Assembly: GCA_019247135.1 (NCBI GenBank)
Contig: JAFAPL010000031.1
Coordinates: forward strand, 1 to 7,896
DNA length: 7,896 nt
Direction: 5' to 3'
Origin: Chloroflexota bacterium
GTDB taxonomy: Bacteria > Chloroflexota > UBA6077 > CF-72
Shown here: in pieces, positions 1-6,449 of the stretch
Position numbering within the stretch: the first letter of the stretch is position 1
How the letters are laid out: each line of letters opens with the position of its first letter
Notes under the pieces: model-generated
The model's input: only the letters and a program-made list of their open reading frames with translations
Database searches by the model: none
Told to the model about the DNA's origin: nothing
Made by a program: the position numbers and the translations under genes

Positions 1-1
1 C

Positions 2-721
2 GAACCGGACCCCACCAACGACGTCGAAGCCTGGGACTCCGCGTACAAGCTCGCCATCCTCGCGTCGCTCGCGTTCGGCGCCCCGGTCATGCCCGAACAG
101 GTGCATCGCGAAGGCATCACCCGCGTGTCCCAGCGCGACATTCTGTACGCGGGCGAGATGGGATATCGCATCAAGCTGTTGGCCATCGCTCGTCTGGTCG
201 AGGGCCAGGTCGAAGTGCGCGTGCATCCCACCCTGGTGCATGGGGGCTCGATGCTCGCGAGCGTGGACGGCTCGTTCAACGCCGTGCAGGTCGAAGGAGA
301 CCTGATCGGAACGGCCCTGTTCTACGGTCGCGGTGCAGGCTCAGAACCGACCGCCAGCGCGGTGATTGCCGACATCATCGCGCTGGGCACGTCAGCGGGT
401 CGGGGTGGATCTCGCTCGAGCGAACGACCGCCTGACCTGCGGCCAATGCAGCTGCTGCAAACTCGGTACTTCCTACGCCTGCTGACGCTCGACAGACCAG
501 GTGTGATGGCGTCCATCGCGACCGTGCTCGGCGACCGAGGCATCAGCCTGGCGAGCGTTGTTCAGAAAGAGAGCGTCGTTCTCGGCGACGACGTACCCGG
601 CGCGGAGATCGTACTCACGACTCACGTCGCCAGTGAGGCCGCCGTTCAGAATGCGCTCGACACACTCCGCCACATGCCGGTGGTCAGGACTGTCGGCAGC
701 CTGCTGCGCGTCTACGAGTAG
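2..721 (+). CDS. hom: Homoserine dehydrogenase, C-terminal part (5' end outside window)
   Basis: This enzyme reduces aspartate semialdehyde to homoserine with NAD(P)H, the branch point to threonine and methionine, in the cytoplasm. The reading frame is open from base 2, so the NAD-binding N-terminus, roughly 190 residues judged from a usual length near 430, lies outside the window; 239 residues are visible. The first visible stretch, DVEAWDSAYKLAILASLAFG, is the family's catalytic-region signature, with the conserved Asp and the Lys at codon 47-49. GITRVSQRD and a following GYRIKLLAIAR segment are also typical. After a Gly/Ser/Arg-rich linker, visible residues 153-238 form an ACT domain (LRLLTLDRPGVMASIATVL), the regulatory module that usually gives threonine feedback inhibition. 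The gene ends in TAG, 6 bp before the next start, so the two genes are probably co-transcribed. Identification is firm; which amino acid regulates it is inferred. Confidence 0.95.
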   Translation, partial: EPDPTNDVEAWDSAYKLAILASLAFGAPVMPEQVHREGITRVSQRDILYAGEMGYRIKLLAIARLVEGQVEVRVHPTLVHGGSMLASVDGSFNAVQVEGDLIGTALFYGRGAGSEPTASAVIADIIALGTSAGRGGSRSSERPPDLRPMQLLQTRYFLRLLTLDRPGVMASIATVLGDRGISLASVVQKESVVLGDDVPGAEIVLTTHVASEAAVQNALDTLRHMPVVRTVGSLLRVYE

Positions 722-727
722 CGGATC

Positions 728-1408
728 ATGGAACAGCCGCTCGACTCGACCAGTCCTGGTCCACCTCTGGCGATCGTCTGCCGTGGCGCGGATCGGACGG
801 GTGTGCTGTACGAGATGTCGAGCGTAATTGTGCGACACGGCGGCTACATCCACTCGGTTGACATCCTGGAGCGAGGCGAGCGGAGCGCCATCTACTGGGA
901 GCTCTACGGCGTCGACAACGAGGAATCGCTGATCGCGGACCTCGAGGCGCTCGAGGTGGTGGATTCGGTCGAGCGTGTGCCGAGCATGCTCGAGGTGTAC
1001 GGAAAGCGCATCATCGTCGTTGGCGGCGGCGCCCAGGTCGGACAGGTGGCGCTCGGAGCGATCGCCGAAGCCGACCGGCACAACATCCGCGGAGAGAAGA
1101 TCAGCGTCGACACGATTCCGATCGTCGGGGAGGAAAACCTTGCCGACGCGGTTCGGGCGGTGAGTCGACTGCCGCGCGCGGTCGCGCTGGTGCTGGCTGG
1201 GGCGCTCATGGGTGGCGAGATCACGCGAGCCGTGCACGAGGTGCGTGAGCGGGGCGTGCTGGTGGTGAGCTTGAACATGGCGGGGTCGGCGCCCGCGGCG
1301 GCGGACCTGATCGTCAGCGACCCGGTTCAGGCGGGTGTCATGACGGTGATGGCGGTGGCCAAGACGGCGAAGTTCGATATCCAACGCCAGCGCGGACGCG
1401 TTTACTGA
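728..1408 (+). CDS. ACT domain plus DUF5612 protein, probable amino-acid sensor
   Basis: The 226-residue protein has an ACT domain at about residues 14-85 (IVCRGADRTGVLYEMSSVI, then beta strands around IYWELYGV). A second conserved domain at about 92-218 matches my memory of DUF5612, found with ACT domains in methanogens and some bacteria. Recognisable parts are a glycine-rich loop VVGGGAQVGQVALG, EADRHNIRGEKISVDTIP, LAGALMGGEITRAV and SDPVQAGVMTVMAVAKTAKF. The loop looks Rossmann-like, so a nucleotide or small-metabolite ligand is possible but unproven. No catalytic residues are recognised and no reaction can be assigned. Starting at ATG 728, 6 bp after the hom stop, it is probably translated from the hom transcript and may sense an aspartate-family amino acid. 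The last eleven codons are duplicated, imperfectly and out of frame, downstream of the gene. The domain call is good; the role is inferred. Confidence 0.88.
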   Translation: MEQPLDSTSPGPPLAIVCRGADRTGVLYEMSSVIVRHGGYIHSVDILERGERSAIYWELYGVDNEESLIADLEALEVVDSVERVPSMLEVYGKRIIVVGGGAQVGQVALGAIAEADRHNIRGEKISVDTIPIVGEENLADAVRAVSRLPRAVALVLAGALMGGEITRAVHEVRERGVLVVSLNMAGSAPAAADLIVSDPVQAGVMTVMAVAKTAKFDIQRQRGRVY

Positions 1409-1466
1409 AGAGCGCGGGTTCTCCTCGGCGATGTCATTGCGACCAGGGGCACAACTTCGCGGGCTG
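1375..1466 (+). repeat. Unit 1 of an imperfect tandem duplication, overlapping the 3' end of the ACT gene
   Basis: This stretch contains the final codons and TGA stop of the ACT/DUF5612 gene plus about 60 bp beyond it. From 1388 on it aligns to 1535-1611 with only two substitutions and one 2-bp gap over 79 positions. The match continues upstream more weakly (shared CGATATC). The partner copy starts about 147 bp downstream. Confidence 0.9.
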
Positions 1467-1524
1467 GCGCCGGTCCTTCCAGATTGTTCAACTTGCAAGT
1501 TGAGGACTGCGGCTGGTCAGAGCG
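1436..1524. repeat. Dispersed intergenic element, copy A, with perfect palindrome
   Basis: Three blocks lie in order: ATTGCGACC (1436-1444), CGCGGGCTGGCG (1458-1469) and ATTGTTCAACTT (1483-1494). The last runs into a perfect 16-bp palindrome, TCAACTTGCAAGTTGA, at 1488-1503, followed by GGACTG and GGTCAGAGCG. The same blocks recur in the same order at 6450-6543. The first two are separated by 13 bp in both copies; the second and third by 13 bp here and 14 bp there. Both copies sit between convergent genes. No T-tract follows the palindrome, so it does not look like a classical intrinsic terminator. A REP-like element or a protein-binding site are alternatives. Confidence 0.75.
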
Positions 1525-1611
1525 ATATCAGCGGCAGCGCGGACGCGTTTACTGAAGAGCGCGCGTTCTTCTCGGCGATGTCATTGACCAGGGGCACAAC
1601 TTCGCGGGCTG
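1523..1611 (+). repeat. Unit 2 of the duplication, intergenic copy
   Basis: This is the second copy of the ACT-gene tail. It keeps the sequence around CGCGTTTACTGAAGAGCGCG, but one base is missing upstream, so the ACT reading frame is not preserved. Right after it (1617-1630) the motif GGCTGGTCAGAGCG recurs; the same motif precedes this unit at 1511-1524. Compared with unit 1 and its continuation, this copy lacks the palindrome-bearing part, which suggests an internal deletion. Confidence 0.88.
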
Positions 1612-1656
1612 CATGTGGCTGGTCAGAGCGGCAGCCCGTCCGAGTGACGACTACCG

Positions 1657-2463
1657 TCAACGCTCGCTGCCGCTGGGTGCGGTGAGTAGCTCGAGTGTGG
1701 TCTCGGCGGACAGAACGCCACCCTCACGCACCACGTGGCCGGGCCCGACGACCCGAAGAAGAATCTCGTGCTCGCCAGGACCCGCTCGCAACAGCGTCCC
1801 GCGGCCGCGGGTGACGACGTACCAGCGGTTCGGCTCGGAGTCGATTCGGTCGCCCGGGTACAGCCGCACCTCCTCCAGTCGGTCCGTGGTCTCGATCAGC
1901 ACCCGCTCAGGCAGCTCGGGGAACGCGCGCGCCAGCCATGCGTCATAGGTCCTACCAAGCTGATACGCGAAGGCGACATTGAACGCTGCGAGCTCTACGA
2001 AGGCTAGCGCCAGCCGCGCCAGCTGCGGCTCCAGCGGCAGCAGTGTTGCGACGGCGAGGGCCAGTGTCACCCACAGCCACGGATTGCGCGGGAACCTCGT
2101 CGTCAACAGCGCCACTCCGACCAGCACCAGTGCGGCCCACGCAACCTGAACGCGCTGCATCGGAAATGCGCCGAACGCCTCGGCGACGTGGGCCAGAAAA
2201 TACGTCGCCTGGGCGATCACCAACATACAGAACAGCGCGAGCCAGCGGTAGTGGCGATAGGTCCAGAAGAGCTCCATCGCGAGGACTGGCAGCCACGGCG
2301 CGAGGGCAGCCACGACGTACAGCCACAGAGGCGCGGACTGAACGACGGCCGCGATCTGAGCGAGCACCGAGCCCACGGCCGCCACGATGACCACCGGCAT
2401 CGACGCGCTGCGTAACTCGGCGAAATGGCGGCCGAGGAGGCGTGGAGCCACGCGGTCCAGCAT
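1657..2463 (-). CDS. Six-helix membrane protein with C-terminal cyclic-nucleotide-binding-like domain
   Basis: The 268-residue protein has about six hydrophobic segments, at roughly residues 22-42, 46-66, 73-93, 104-121, 129-144 and 150-168, so it is an inner-membrane protein. A soluble tail at about 195-263 resembles a Crp-type cyclic-nucleotide-binding beta barrel: VRLYPGDRI, then RWYVVTRGRGTLLR, then ILLRVVGPGHVVREGG. The usual phosphate-binding cassette (GE-x-ALL with a following Arg) is not evident, so the domain may bind another ligand or none. I do not recognise the membrane part as a known transporter or enzyme. ATG 2463 is the best start because an in-frame stop lies shortly upstream with no other ATG between. 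It lies 95 bp downstream of mutS2 on the same strand and may be co-transcribed. A membrane sensor is a guess; the architecture is what is seen. Confidence 0.82.
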   Translation of the reverse strand: MLDRVAPRLLGRHFAELRSASMPVVIVAAVGSVLAQIAAVVQSAPLWLYVVAALAPWLPVLAMELFWTYRHYRWLALFCMLVIAQATYFLAHVAEAFGAFPMQRVQVAWAALVLVGVALLTTRFPRNPWLWVTLALAVATLLPLEPQLARLALAFVELAAFNVAFAYQLGRTYDAWLARAFPELPERVLIETTDRLEEVRLYPGDRIDSEPNRWYVVTRGRGTLLRAGPGEHEILLRVVGPGHVVREGGVLSAETTLELLTAPSGSER

Positions 2464-2558
2464 CGCGCGGCGGCGGTCGCAACGCTGTGAACTGGATCAC
2501 ACCTTGACGATTCCTACGTTTTCGTCATCCGGTCCGCGGCTGGATCAGCCACATGGCC

Positions 2559-4940
2559 TCAGCGGAGCCACACCGCGGTCGCGCCATCGCCGCCGTTCGC
2601 ATCCGGCTCGGGTGCGAAGCGCGCCACGTATTGACTCGACCGCAAGGTGTCGCGAACAGCCTGTCGAATCGCACCCGTGCCCTTGCCGTGCACGATCCTC
2701 GCCTCAGGCATCCCGGCGAGCGACGCGTTCTCGAGATACTCGTCGAGCCGCTCGATCGCCTCGTCCCGCCGCTGACCGCGCAGATCCAGCTGAAACGGCA
2801 CGTCCCCACGCGGCGTGGCAACCGCAACCGGGACCGCTCGCTCGGGCGTTGCCGCCCGCCGCTCCGCCGCGCTCGGCCGGGTGGCTCCTTCGAGATCCCG
2901 AAGCGGCATCCGCACGCGGCGACCGAGTACTTCGACTTCCACCTCGCCGTCGCGGATCGACAGCACGCGCCCGGGCAATCCGAGCCGCGGCACAACGACC
3001 TCGGCTCCGAGGCCAACAGACGCAGGCTCGGGCGGAGCCACCTCCTCTGCTGGCGCGGCCGGCGCCGGTGGCGGGCTCAGCGAGGGGAACGCGAGCGCCG
3101 CTTCGATGGCCTCACGCGCCACCTGACCGCCACGCTGGTCGCGCGCTGACTGCAGCTGCAGGCGCAGGCGGTGCGCTTCGCGCCGCAACTCGGCGAGTTC
3201 TTCGTCGGCCTGCGCGCGAGCCTGTTGCCACGTTTCCTCGTGCTTGCGTTCGGCCTCGCGCAACGCATTGCGAGCCCGGATTTTGAGCGTCGCGGCGTCC
3301 GCCGCCTCCTTGAGCGCGCGCGCCCGGGCATCTTCGGCCAGCGCGCGGTCGCGAGCGATCTCGCCCAGCATCAGCTCTGCCTCGTGCGCTTGCGGTGACA
3401 CGTAGGACCTGGCGCTCTCGAGCACGTCAGGTGGCATCCCGAGTCGTTCGGCGATCGCGAGCGCGTTCGAGCGACCAGGCATGCCAATGGTCAAACGGTA
3501 AGTGGGGGAAAGCGTCTGGACGTCGAACTCGACGCTGGCGTTCTCGACACGCGGAGTGGTCTCGGCGTAACTCTTCAGCTCCGGGTAATGGGTGGTCGCT
3601 ATGACGTACGCCGCGCGCTCGCGGAGAAAATCCAGGAGCGCTCGGGCGATCGCAGCCCCTTCCTGCGGATCGGTCCCAGCACCCAGCTCGTCCAGCAGGA
3701 TCAGCGAACAGCTGTCGGCGTGCTCGAGCATGCGAACGATGCGCGAGATGTGTGAGGAAAACGTCGACAGGCTTTGCTGGAGGCTCTGCTCATCGCCGAT
3801 ATCCGCCTGAATGCGCTCGAACACCGCGATCAGTGAGCCTTCGTCGGCCGGCACGAAGAGGCCGGATTGCGCCATGAGCGCCAACAGCCCGGCCGTCTTC
3901 AGCGCCACCGTCTTGCCCCCCGTGTTCGGTCCGGTGATCAACAGCGCGTCGAAGTCATCGCCCAGGACGAGGCTGATCGGCACAACCTCGCCGCGCAGCA
4001 GCGGGTGGCGCGCGTTCTTCAGGTCGAGCACCGGCTGCCCGGCGGGCCTCGGCAGGCCAACGAGCTGTGGCGCCGTGGCCCGTTGCTGGTCCGCCAGACC
4101 GGCGGCCGCGCGCGCGAGGTCGAGTTGTGCCAGTCCGTCGACGGTGCTGATCAACGCGTCGGCTTGCTCGCCAACTTCCTGGCTGAGCGCACGCAGAATG
4201 CGCTCGACCTCACGTTCTTCGTCGAGCTGCAGCGTGCGCCAGCGATTCCCCATCTCGACGACGGCAACAGGTTCGACGAACAGCGTCGCGCCACTCGCGG
4301 ACTGGTCGTGCACGATGCCTGGCACCTGGCCGCGGGACTCCGCTCGAATTGGAATCACGTATCGGCCTGCGCGCTGTGTGACCACCGGGTCCTGTACGAC
4401 GTCGCGGAACGGCGGCGCTGCCATGATTTCGCGGAGGCGGCTGACCAGGCGGTCGTGTGCGCCGCGCAGCTCAGCTCGAATGCGACTGAGGGCCGGACTA
4501 GCACTGTCGAGCACCTCGCCGCCCTCGCCGACCGCGGCCTGGATGTCTTCGGGCAGCCCGGTGTGATCGTTCAGATAGACAGCAGCGAGGTCGAGCAGCG
4601 CCGGAGTTTCATCCTGGAGCCCCTGCAGATTGCGCCGCCACGTCCGCGACGCGCGGGCGGTGGAAGCGAGGTCGAGAAGCTCGTCTGGGCCGAGGACGCC
4701 GCCAACGCGCGCCCGCTCGGCGAGTGGACGGACGTCGTGCACACCGCCCAGGTGCAGCGCTGGCCGAAGGCCCGGCAGGCTCAAGGCCTCTCGCGTCGTC
4801 GCCTGGCGGCGAGTGGCCTCATGCAGGTCGGCGGTGGGTTCGAGACTCAGCGCGAGCTCACGGCCGGCCGAAAAGCTGGTGTGGCGCGCCAGCTGCTCGC
4901 GGACGGCGTCGAACTCGAGCGTGTCGAGCGCGAAGTCCAT
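2559..4940 (-). CDS. mutS2: Endonuclease MutS2 / ribosome-rescue ATPase
   Basis: MutS2 proteins are cytoplasmic ABC-type ATPases with a C-terminal Smr nuclease-like domain; they are linked to suppression of recombination and, in Bacillus, to splitting collided ribosomes. About 793 residues, the normal family length. Visible parts in order: the N-terminal family start (ALDTLEFDAVREQLARHTS); the MutS core with YVIPIRAESRGQVPGIVHDQ; Walker A GPNTGGKT at about 337-344; STFSSHISRIVRML; Walker B LILLDELGAGTDP near residue 417; ATTHYPELK; an Ala/Glu/Arg-rich coiled coil at about 520-605; a KOW-like segment (LGLPGRVLSIRDGEVEVEVL); and an Smr domain from about 715 with LDLRG and HGKGTG. All key motifs are intact. 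The ATG at 4940 is preferred to a TTG immediately upstream. It is probably a monocistron or the first gene with the membrane protein that follows. Confidence 0.97.
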   Translation of the reverse strand: MDFALDTLEFDAVREQLARHTSFSAGRELALSLEPTADLHEATRRQATTREALSLPGLRPALHLGGVHDVRPLAERARVGGVLGPDELLDLASTARASRTWRRNLQGLQDETPALLDLAAVYLNDHTGLPEDIQAAVGEGGEVLDSASPALSRIRAELRGAHDRLVSRLREIMAAPPFRDVVQDPVVTQRAGRYVIPIRAESRGQVPGIVHDQSASGATLFVEPVAVVEMGNRWRTLQLDEEREVERILRALSQEVGEQADALISTVDGLAQLDLARAAAGLADQQRATAPQLVGLPRPAGQPVLDLKNARHPLLRGEVVPISLVLGDDFDALLITGPNTGGKTVALKTAGLLALMAQSGLFVPADEGSLIAVFERIQADIGDEQSLQQSLSTFSSHISRIVRMLEHADSCSLILLDELGAGTDPQEGAAIARALLDFLRERAAYVIATTHYPELKSYAETTPRVENASVEFDVQTLSPTYRLTIGMPGRSNALAIAERLGMPPDVLESARSYVSPQAHEAELMLGEIARDRALAEDARARALKEAADAATLKIRARNALREAERKHEETWQQARAQADEELAELRREAHRLRLQLQSARDQRGGQVAREAIEAALAFPSLSPPPAPAAPAEEVAPPEPASVGLGAEVVVPRLGLPGRVLSIRDGEVEVEVLGRRVRMPLRDLEGATRPSAAERRAATPERAVPVAVATPRGDVPFQLDLRGQRRDEAIERLDEYLENASLAGMPEARIVHGKGTGAIRQAVRDTLRSSQYVARFAPEPDANGGDGATAVWLR

Positions 4941-4953
4941 CAATCAGCCGGTG

Positions 4954-4980
4954 AGTCTAACCGCCACTAACAGGACACAA
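4954..4980 (-). promoter_or_regulatory. Possible promoter of mutS2
   Basis: On the minus strand, TAGACT (4954-4959) lies 13 bp before the mutS2 ATG, with TTGTGT (4975-4980) 15 bp farther upstream. The -10 is plausible, the -35 matches only TTG and the spacer is short. The predicted start would leave a leader of only a few bases, and no clear ribosome binding site is visible. The call is weak. Confidence 0.28.
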
Positions 4981-5039
4981 CGCTCGAATACCCGGGCACG
5001 GGCTGGCAAGACTGCCGATGCACTGGCTTGCGGTCTGAA

Positions 5040-5083
5040 AAAGCCCGAAACAAAGCGCCGCCTCGCTGACAGCGCGGCGGCGC
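5040..5083 (-). terminator. Rho-independent terminator of sodN
   Basis: An 8-bp GC stem (GCGCCGCC at 5055-5062 with GGCGGCGC at 5076-5083) continues, after one mismatch, into a 4-bp stem closed by a GAC loop. Read on the minus strand, 27 bp past the sodN stop, the hairpin is followed by TTTGTTTCGGGCTTTTTC. Strong stem, T-rich tail and position fit an intrinsic terminator. Confidence 0.82.
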
Positions 5084-5110
5084 AGTGCGATCGAATCGGA
5101 GCCTGGCGCG

Positions 5111-5656
5111 TTAGCCCGCGGTCGGGTAGACCAGTTCCCCGCCGACCTGTCCCTGGTTCGACGGCTGGCGCTTGGTCTGAACGTTCTTCGTCTTCCAGAA
5201 GATCTCGGCGATCTGCTGGGTCCCCGCGAGCAGCTGCTGCGCTGCCTCCATGCTGATCTGCTGCTTGACCGTGGACGTCAGCTTGGCCGTCCGCCACACG
5301 ACGTCATGCAGATCGGGCGCCTGCTGCAGGTGCTCCGGTCTGAAGTAGTCAGTCCACAGGACGATCAGCTCGTGCTCGCACATTTTCGCGTGCTCTTCCT
5401 TGACGGCCGAGTAACGCGCGATCTGCATCGTGTAGGTGTCCCACTCTTCTTTGCTGGCGCTGCCATCCGGCTTCTGCAGGCCCTGGATGAGCTGCACCAT
5501 GCGGACGCAGGTGAGCGCCGCGATCTGAGCCGCGTGGGGATCGTAAATGCCACACGGAATATCGCAGTGCGCGTGCGCGACCTGAGGCGGCGCCGCGCGG
5601 TCGAAGGCCTCGAGGACACGATCAACCAGCGAAGGTGAAGTCGTAGAGGCGTGCAT
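5111..5656 (-). CDS. sodN: Nickel superoxide dismutase precursor (Ni-SOD)
   Basis: Ni-SOD converts superoxide to oxygen and hydrogen peroxide with one nickel per subunit, as a hexamer in characterised members. The nickel hook HCDIPCGIYDP is complete: His1, Cys2, Cys6 and Tyr9 of the mature chain are all present. It is preceded by about 29 leader residues that must be removed to free the His1 amine, and the junction AHA/HCD looks like a signal-peptidase-type site. The rest is helical with the family signature LWTDYFRPEHL and ends near EIFWKTK. About 20 further Gln/Gly-containing residues follow, beyond the end of the Streptomyces enzyme as I remember it. The leader is also longer than the 14 residues of Streptomyces. 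Start: ATG 5656, or a GTG one codon earlier (5659). It is divergent from its maturation protease and is followed by a strong terminator. Confidence 0.96.
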   Translation of the reverse strand: MHASTTSPSLVDRVLEAFDRAAPPQVAHAHCDIPCGIYDPHAAQIAALTCVRMVQLIQGLQKPDGSASKEEWDTYTMQIARYSAVKEEHAKMCEHELIVLWTDYFRPEHLQQAPDLHDVVWRTAKLTSTVKQQISMEAAQQLLAGTQQIAEIFWKTKNVQTKRQPSNQGQVGGELVYPTAG

Positions 5657-5664
5657 CACAATTC

Positions 5665-5670
5665 AGTCTA
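5665..5670 (-). promoter_or_regulatory. Possible -10 element of sodN
   Basis: TAGACT on the minus strand ends 8 bp before the ATG at 5656 (5 bp before the alternative GTG). Transcription would start at or next to the start codon, giving a leaderless or nearly leaderless mRNA; no ribosome binding site is visible. No convincing -35 is found. The same hexamer precedes mutS2. Confidence 0.25.
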
Positions 5671-5715
5671 CACCGGGGCTTCACGCGGACACGCGGCGAC
5701 AATGCGACGAACGTC

Positions 5716-6024
5716 GTGTTTGCGCGCTTCGTCGTCCAGGACACCAGCATGCAGCCAGCGCTGCAGCCAGGTGATCGGCTCATTGCTGCCAGGTGGCTCC
5801 AGCCGCGCGCCGGAGACGTCGTCGTGTCCCGCGATCCCGAGCACTCGTTGCTGTTCATCGCCAAACGAGTCAGCCACCTGCTGCCGAATGGCGACGTGTT
5901 CCTGGTGGGAGACAACCCGAACGTCAGTCGCGATAGTCGCTTATTCGGTGCCGTGCCGCGTCACCTGGTCGTCGGGCGCGTCGTATGGCGCTATTTGCCA
6001 CCGCATCGACGCGGCCGCGTATGA
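5716..6024 (+). CDS. sodX: Nickel-type superoxide dismutase maturation protease (S26 family)
   Basis: This small serine protease of the signal peptidase I family is expected to cut the SodN leader so that His1 can bind nickel. It has 102 residues, close to the usual size for this subfamily. Box B with the catalytic Ser is TSMQPALQPGDRL (Ser11). The general-base Lys50 is in LLFIAKRV, and GDNPNVSRDSR (65-75) is the late conserved box. There is no N-terminal membrane helix, unlike a secretory signal peptidase, which fits a cytoplasmic substrate. The start is GTG 5716; the frame is open up to a TAG at 5644 but holds no earlier ATG, GTG or TTG. No good ribosome binding site is seen. It is divergent from sodN across about 56 bp, so both promoters must lie in or near that space. 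The gene pairing makes the call strong. Confidence 0.92.
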   Translation: MFARFVVQDTSMQPALQPGDRLIAARWLQPRAGDVVVSRDPEHSLLFIAKRVSHLLPNGDVFLVGDNPNVSRDSRLFGAVPRHLVVGRVVWRYLPPHRRGRV

Positions 6025-6049
6025 CCGCGCGAGCCGTTATCCTCGCCGG

Positions 6050-6394
6050 ATGGAACTGGCGCTCGCCATCCTCGCGATCGTCATTGCCGTCGTCGCGCTG
6101 GTGCTGGTGCTGCAGTTGCGGGGCGCTCTCGCCGAGCTTCGTGCGGCACCGACGGAAACGCCCGCGGCCGCGGCTGATCTGCAGGCCCTGCGCTCGCGGG
6201 TGGACACGCTCCGCGGCGACCTGGACCAGAGCGTGGCGGAGTTGAACGAGCTGAAGGCGGCCGCCAACGTTGTTCCCGCGCCGCCGCTGCCCAGGGGCCG
6301 CCGCAGCGCCAGCCTGGAAGACCTGCGCCAGCAGCTGCGTGCCAGTCATCTCGAACCAGACACCGGGGACGAGCTGCCCGAGAGCGAGGCGTAG
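6050..6394 (+). CDS. Small single-pass membrane protein with coiled coil, function unknown
   Basis: The 114-residue protein has a strongly hydrophobic N-terminal helix at about residues 3-22 (LALAILAIVIAVVALVLVLQ), then Ala/Pro-rich sequence. A heptad-like coiled coil follows at about 41-70 (LQALRSRVDTLRGDLDQSVA). The charged tail includes LEDLRQQLRASHLEP and ends in acidic ESEA. This looks like a membrane-anchored protein with a cytoplasmic coiled coil, a type common in bacteria with many unrelated roles; I do not recognise the family. The frame is open far upstream to 5651, but that part overlaps sodX and reads as low-quality sequence, so the ATG at 6050, directly before the hydrophobic helix, is chosen. 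It starts 25 bp after the sodX stop and may share its transcript. No ribosome binding site is evident; a TATCCT at 6038-6043 could give a leaderless mRNA. Confidence 0.75.
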   Translation: MELALAILAIVIAVVALVLVLQLRGALAELRAAPTETPAAAADLQALRSRVDTLRGDLDQSVAELNELKAAANVVPAPPLPRGRRSASLEDLRQQLRASHLEPDTGDELPESEA

Positions 6395-6420
6395 CCCCGC
6401 CTGGCAGTAGTCAACGGGGC
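6394..6420 (+). other. Hairpin at the stop of the small membrane protein gene
   Basis: GCCCCG (6394-6399) can pair with CGGGGC (6415-6420) around a 15-nt loop. The stem begins at the last base of the TAG stop. There is no T-tract after it, so intrinsic termination is unlikely from this alone, and the long loop makes it a modest structure. Confidence 0.3.
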
Positions 6421-6449
6421 GGTCCGGTGCCGTTGTTGACGGCCACGCG

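Noticed and set aside
473..1498. Long minus-strand open frame of 341 codons antisense to hom and the ACT gene
   Set aside because: It lies opposite two well-supported genes, and its protein is rich in Arg, His and Asp with no recognisable motif; a GC-rich antisense shadow.
1488..1503. Palindrome as an SOS (LexA) box or intrinsic terminator
   Set aside because: It does not match the GAAC-N4-GTTC type box, no gene start lies next to it, and no T-tract follows on either strand.
2536..2558. Terminator after mutS2
   Set aside because: Only a 5-bp GGCTG/CAGCC stem without a T-tract is present, too weak to call; readthrough into the downstream membrane protein gene is as likely.
2387..3286. Plus-strand open frame of 299 codons spanning the mutS2 3' end and the following gap
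   Set aside because: Very Arg/Pro/Ala-rich, no motif, and opposite the Smr domain of mutS2.
3867..4970. Plus-strand open frame of 367 codons antisense to mutS2
   Set aside because: mutS2 has all family motifs on the other strand; this frame shows no domain and follows its codon pattern in reverse.
5651..6049. N-terminal extension of the small membrane protein upstream of 6050
   Set aside because: This part overlaps the clearly coding sodX in another frame and is Ser/Arg/Cys-rich without structure; only the part from the ATG at 6050 looks like a protein.
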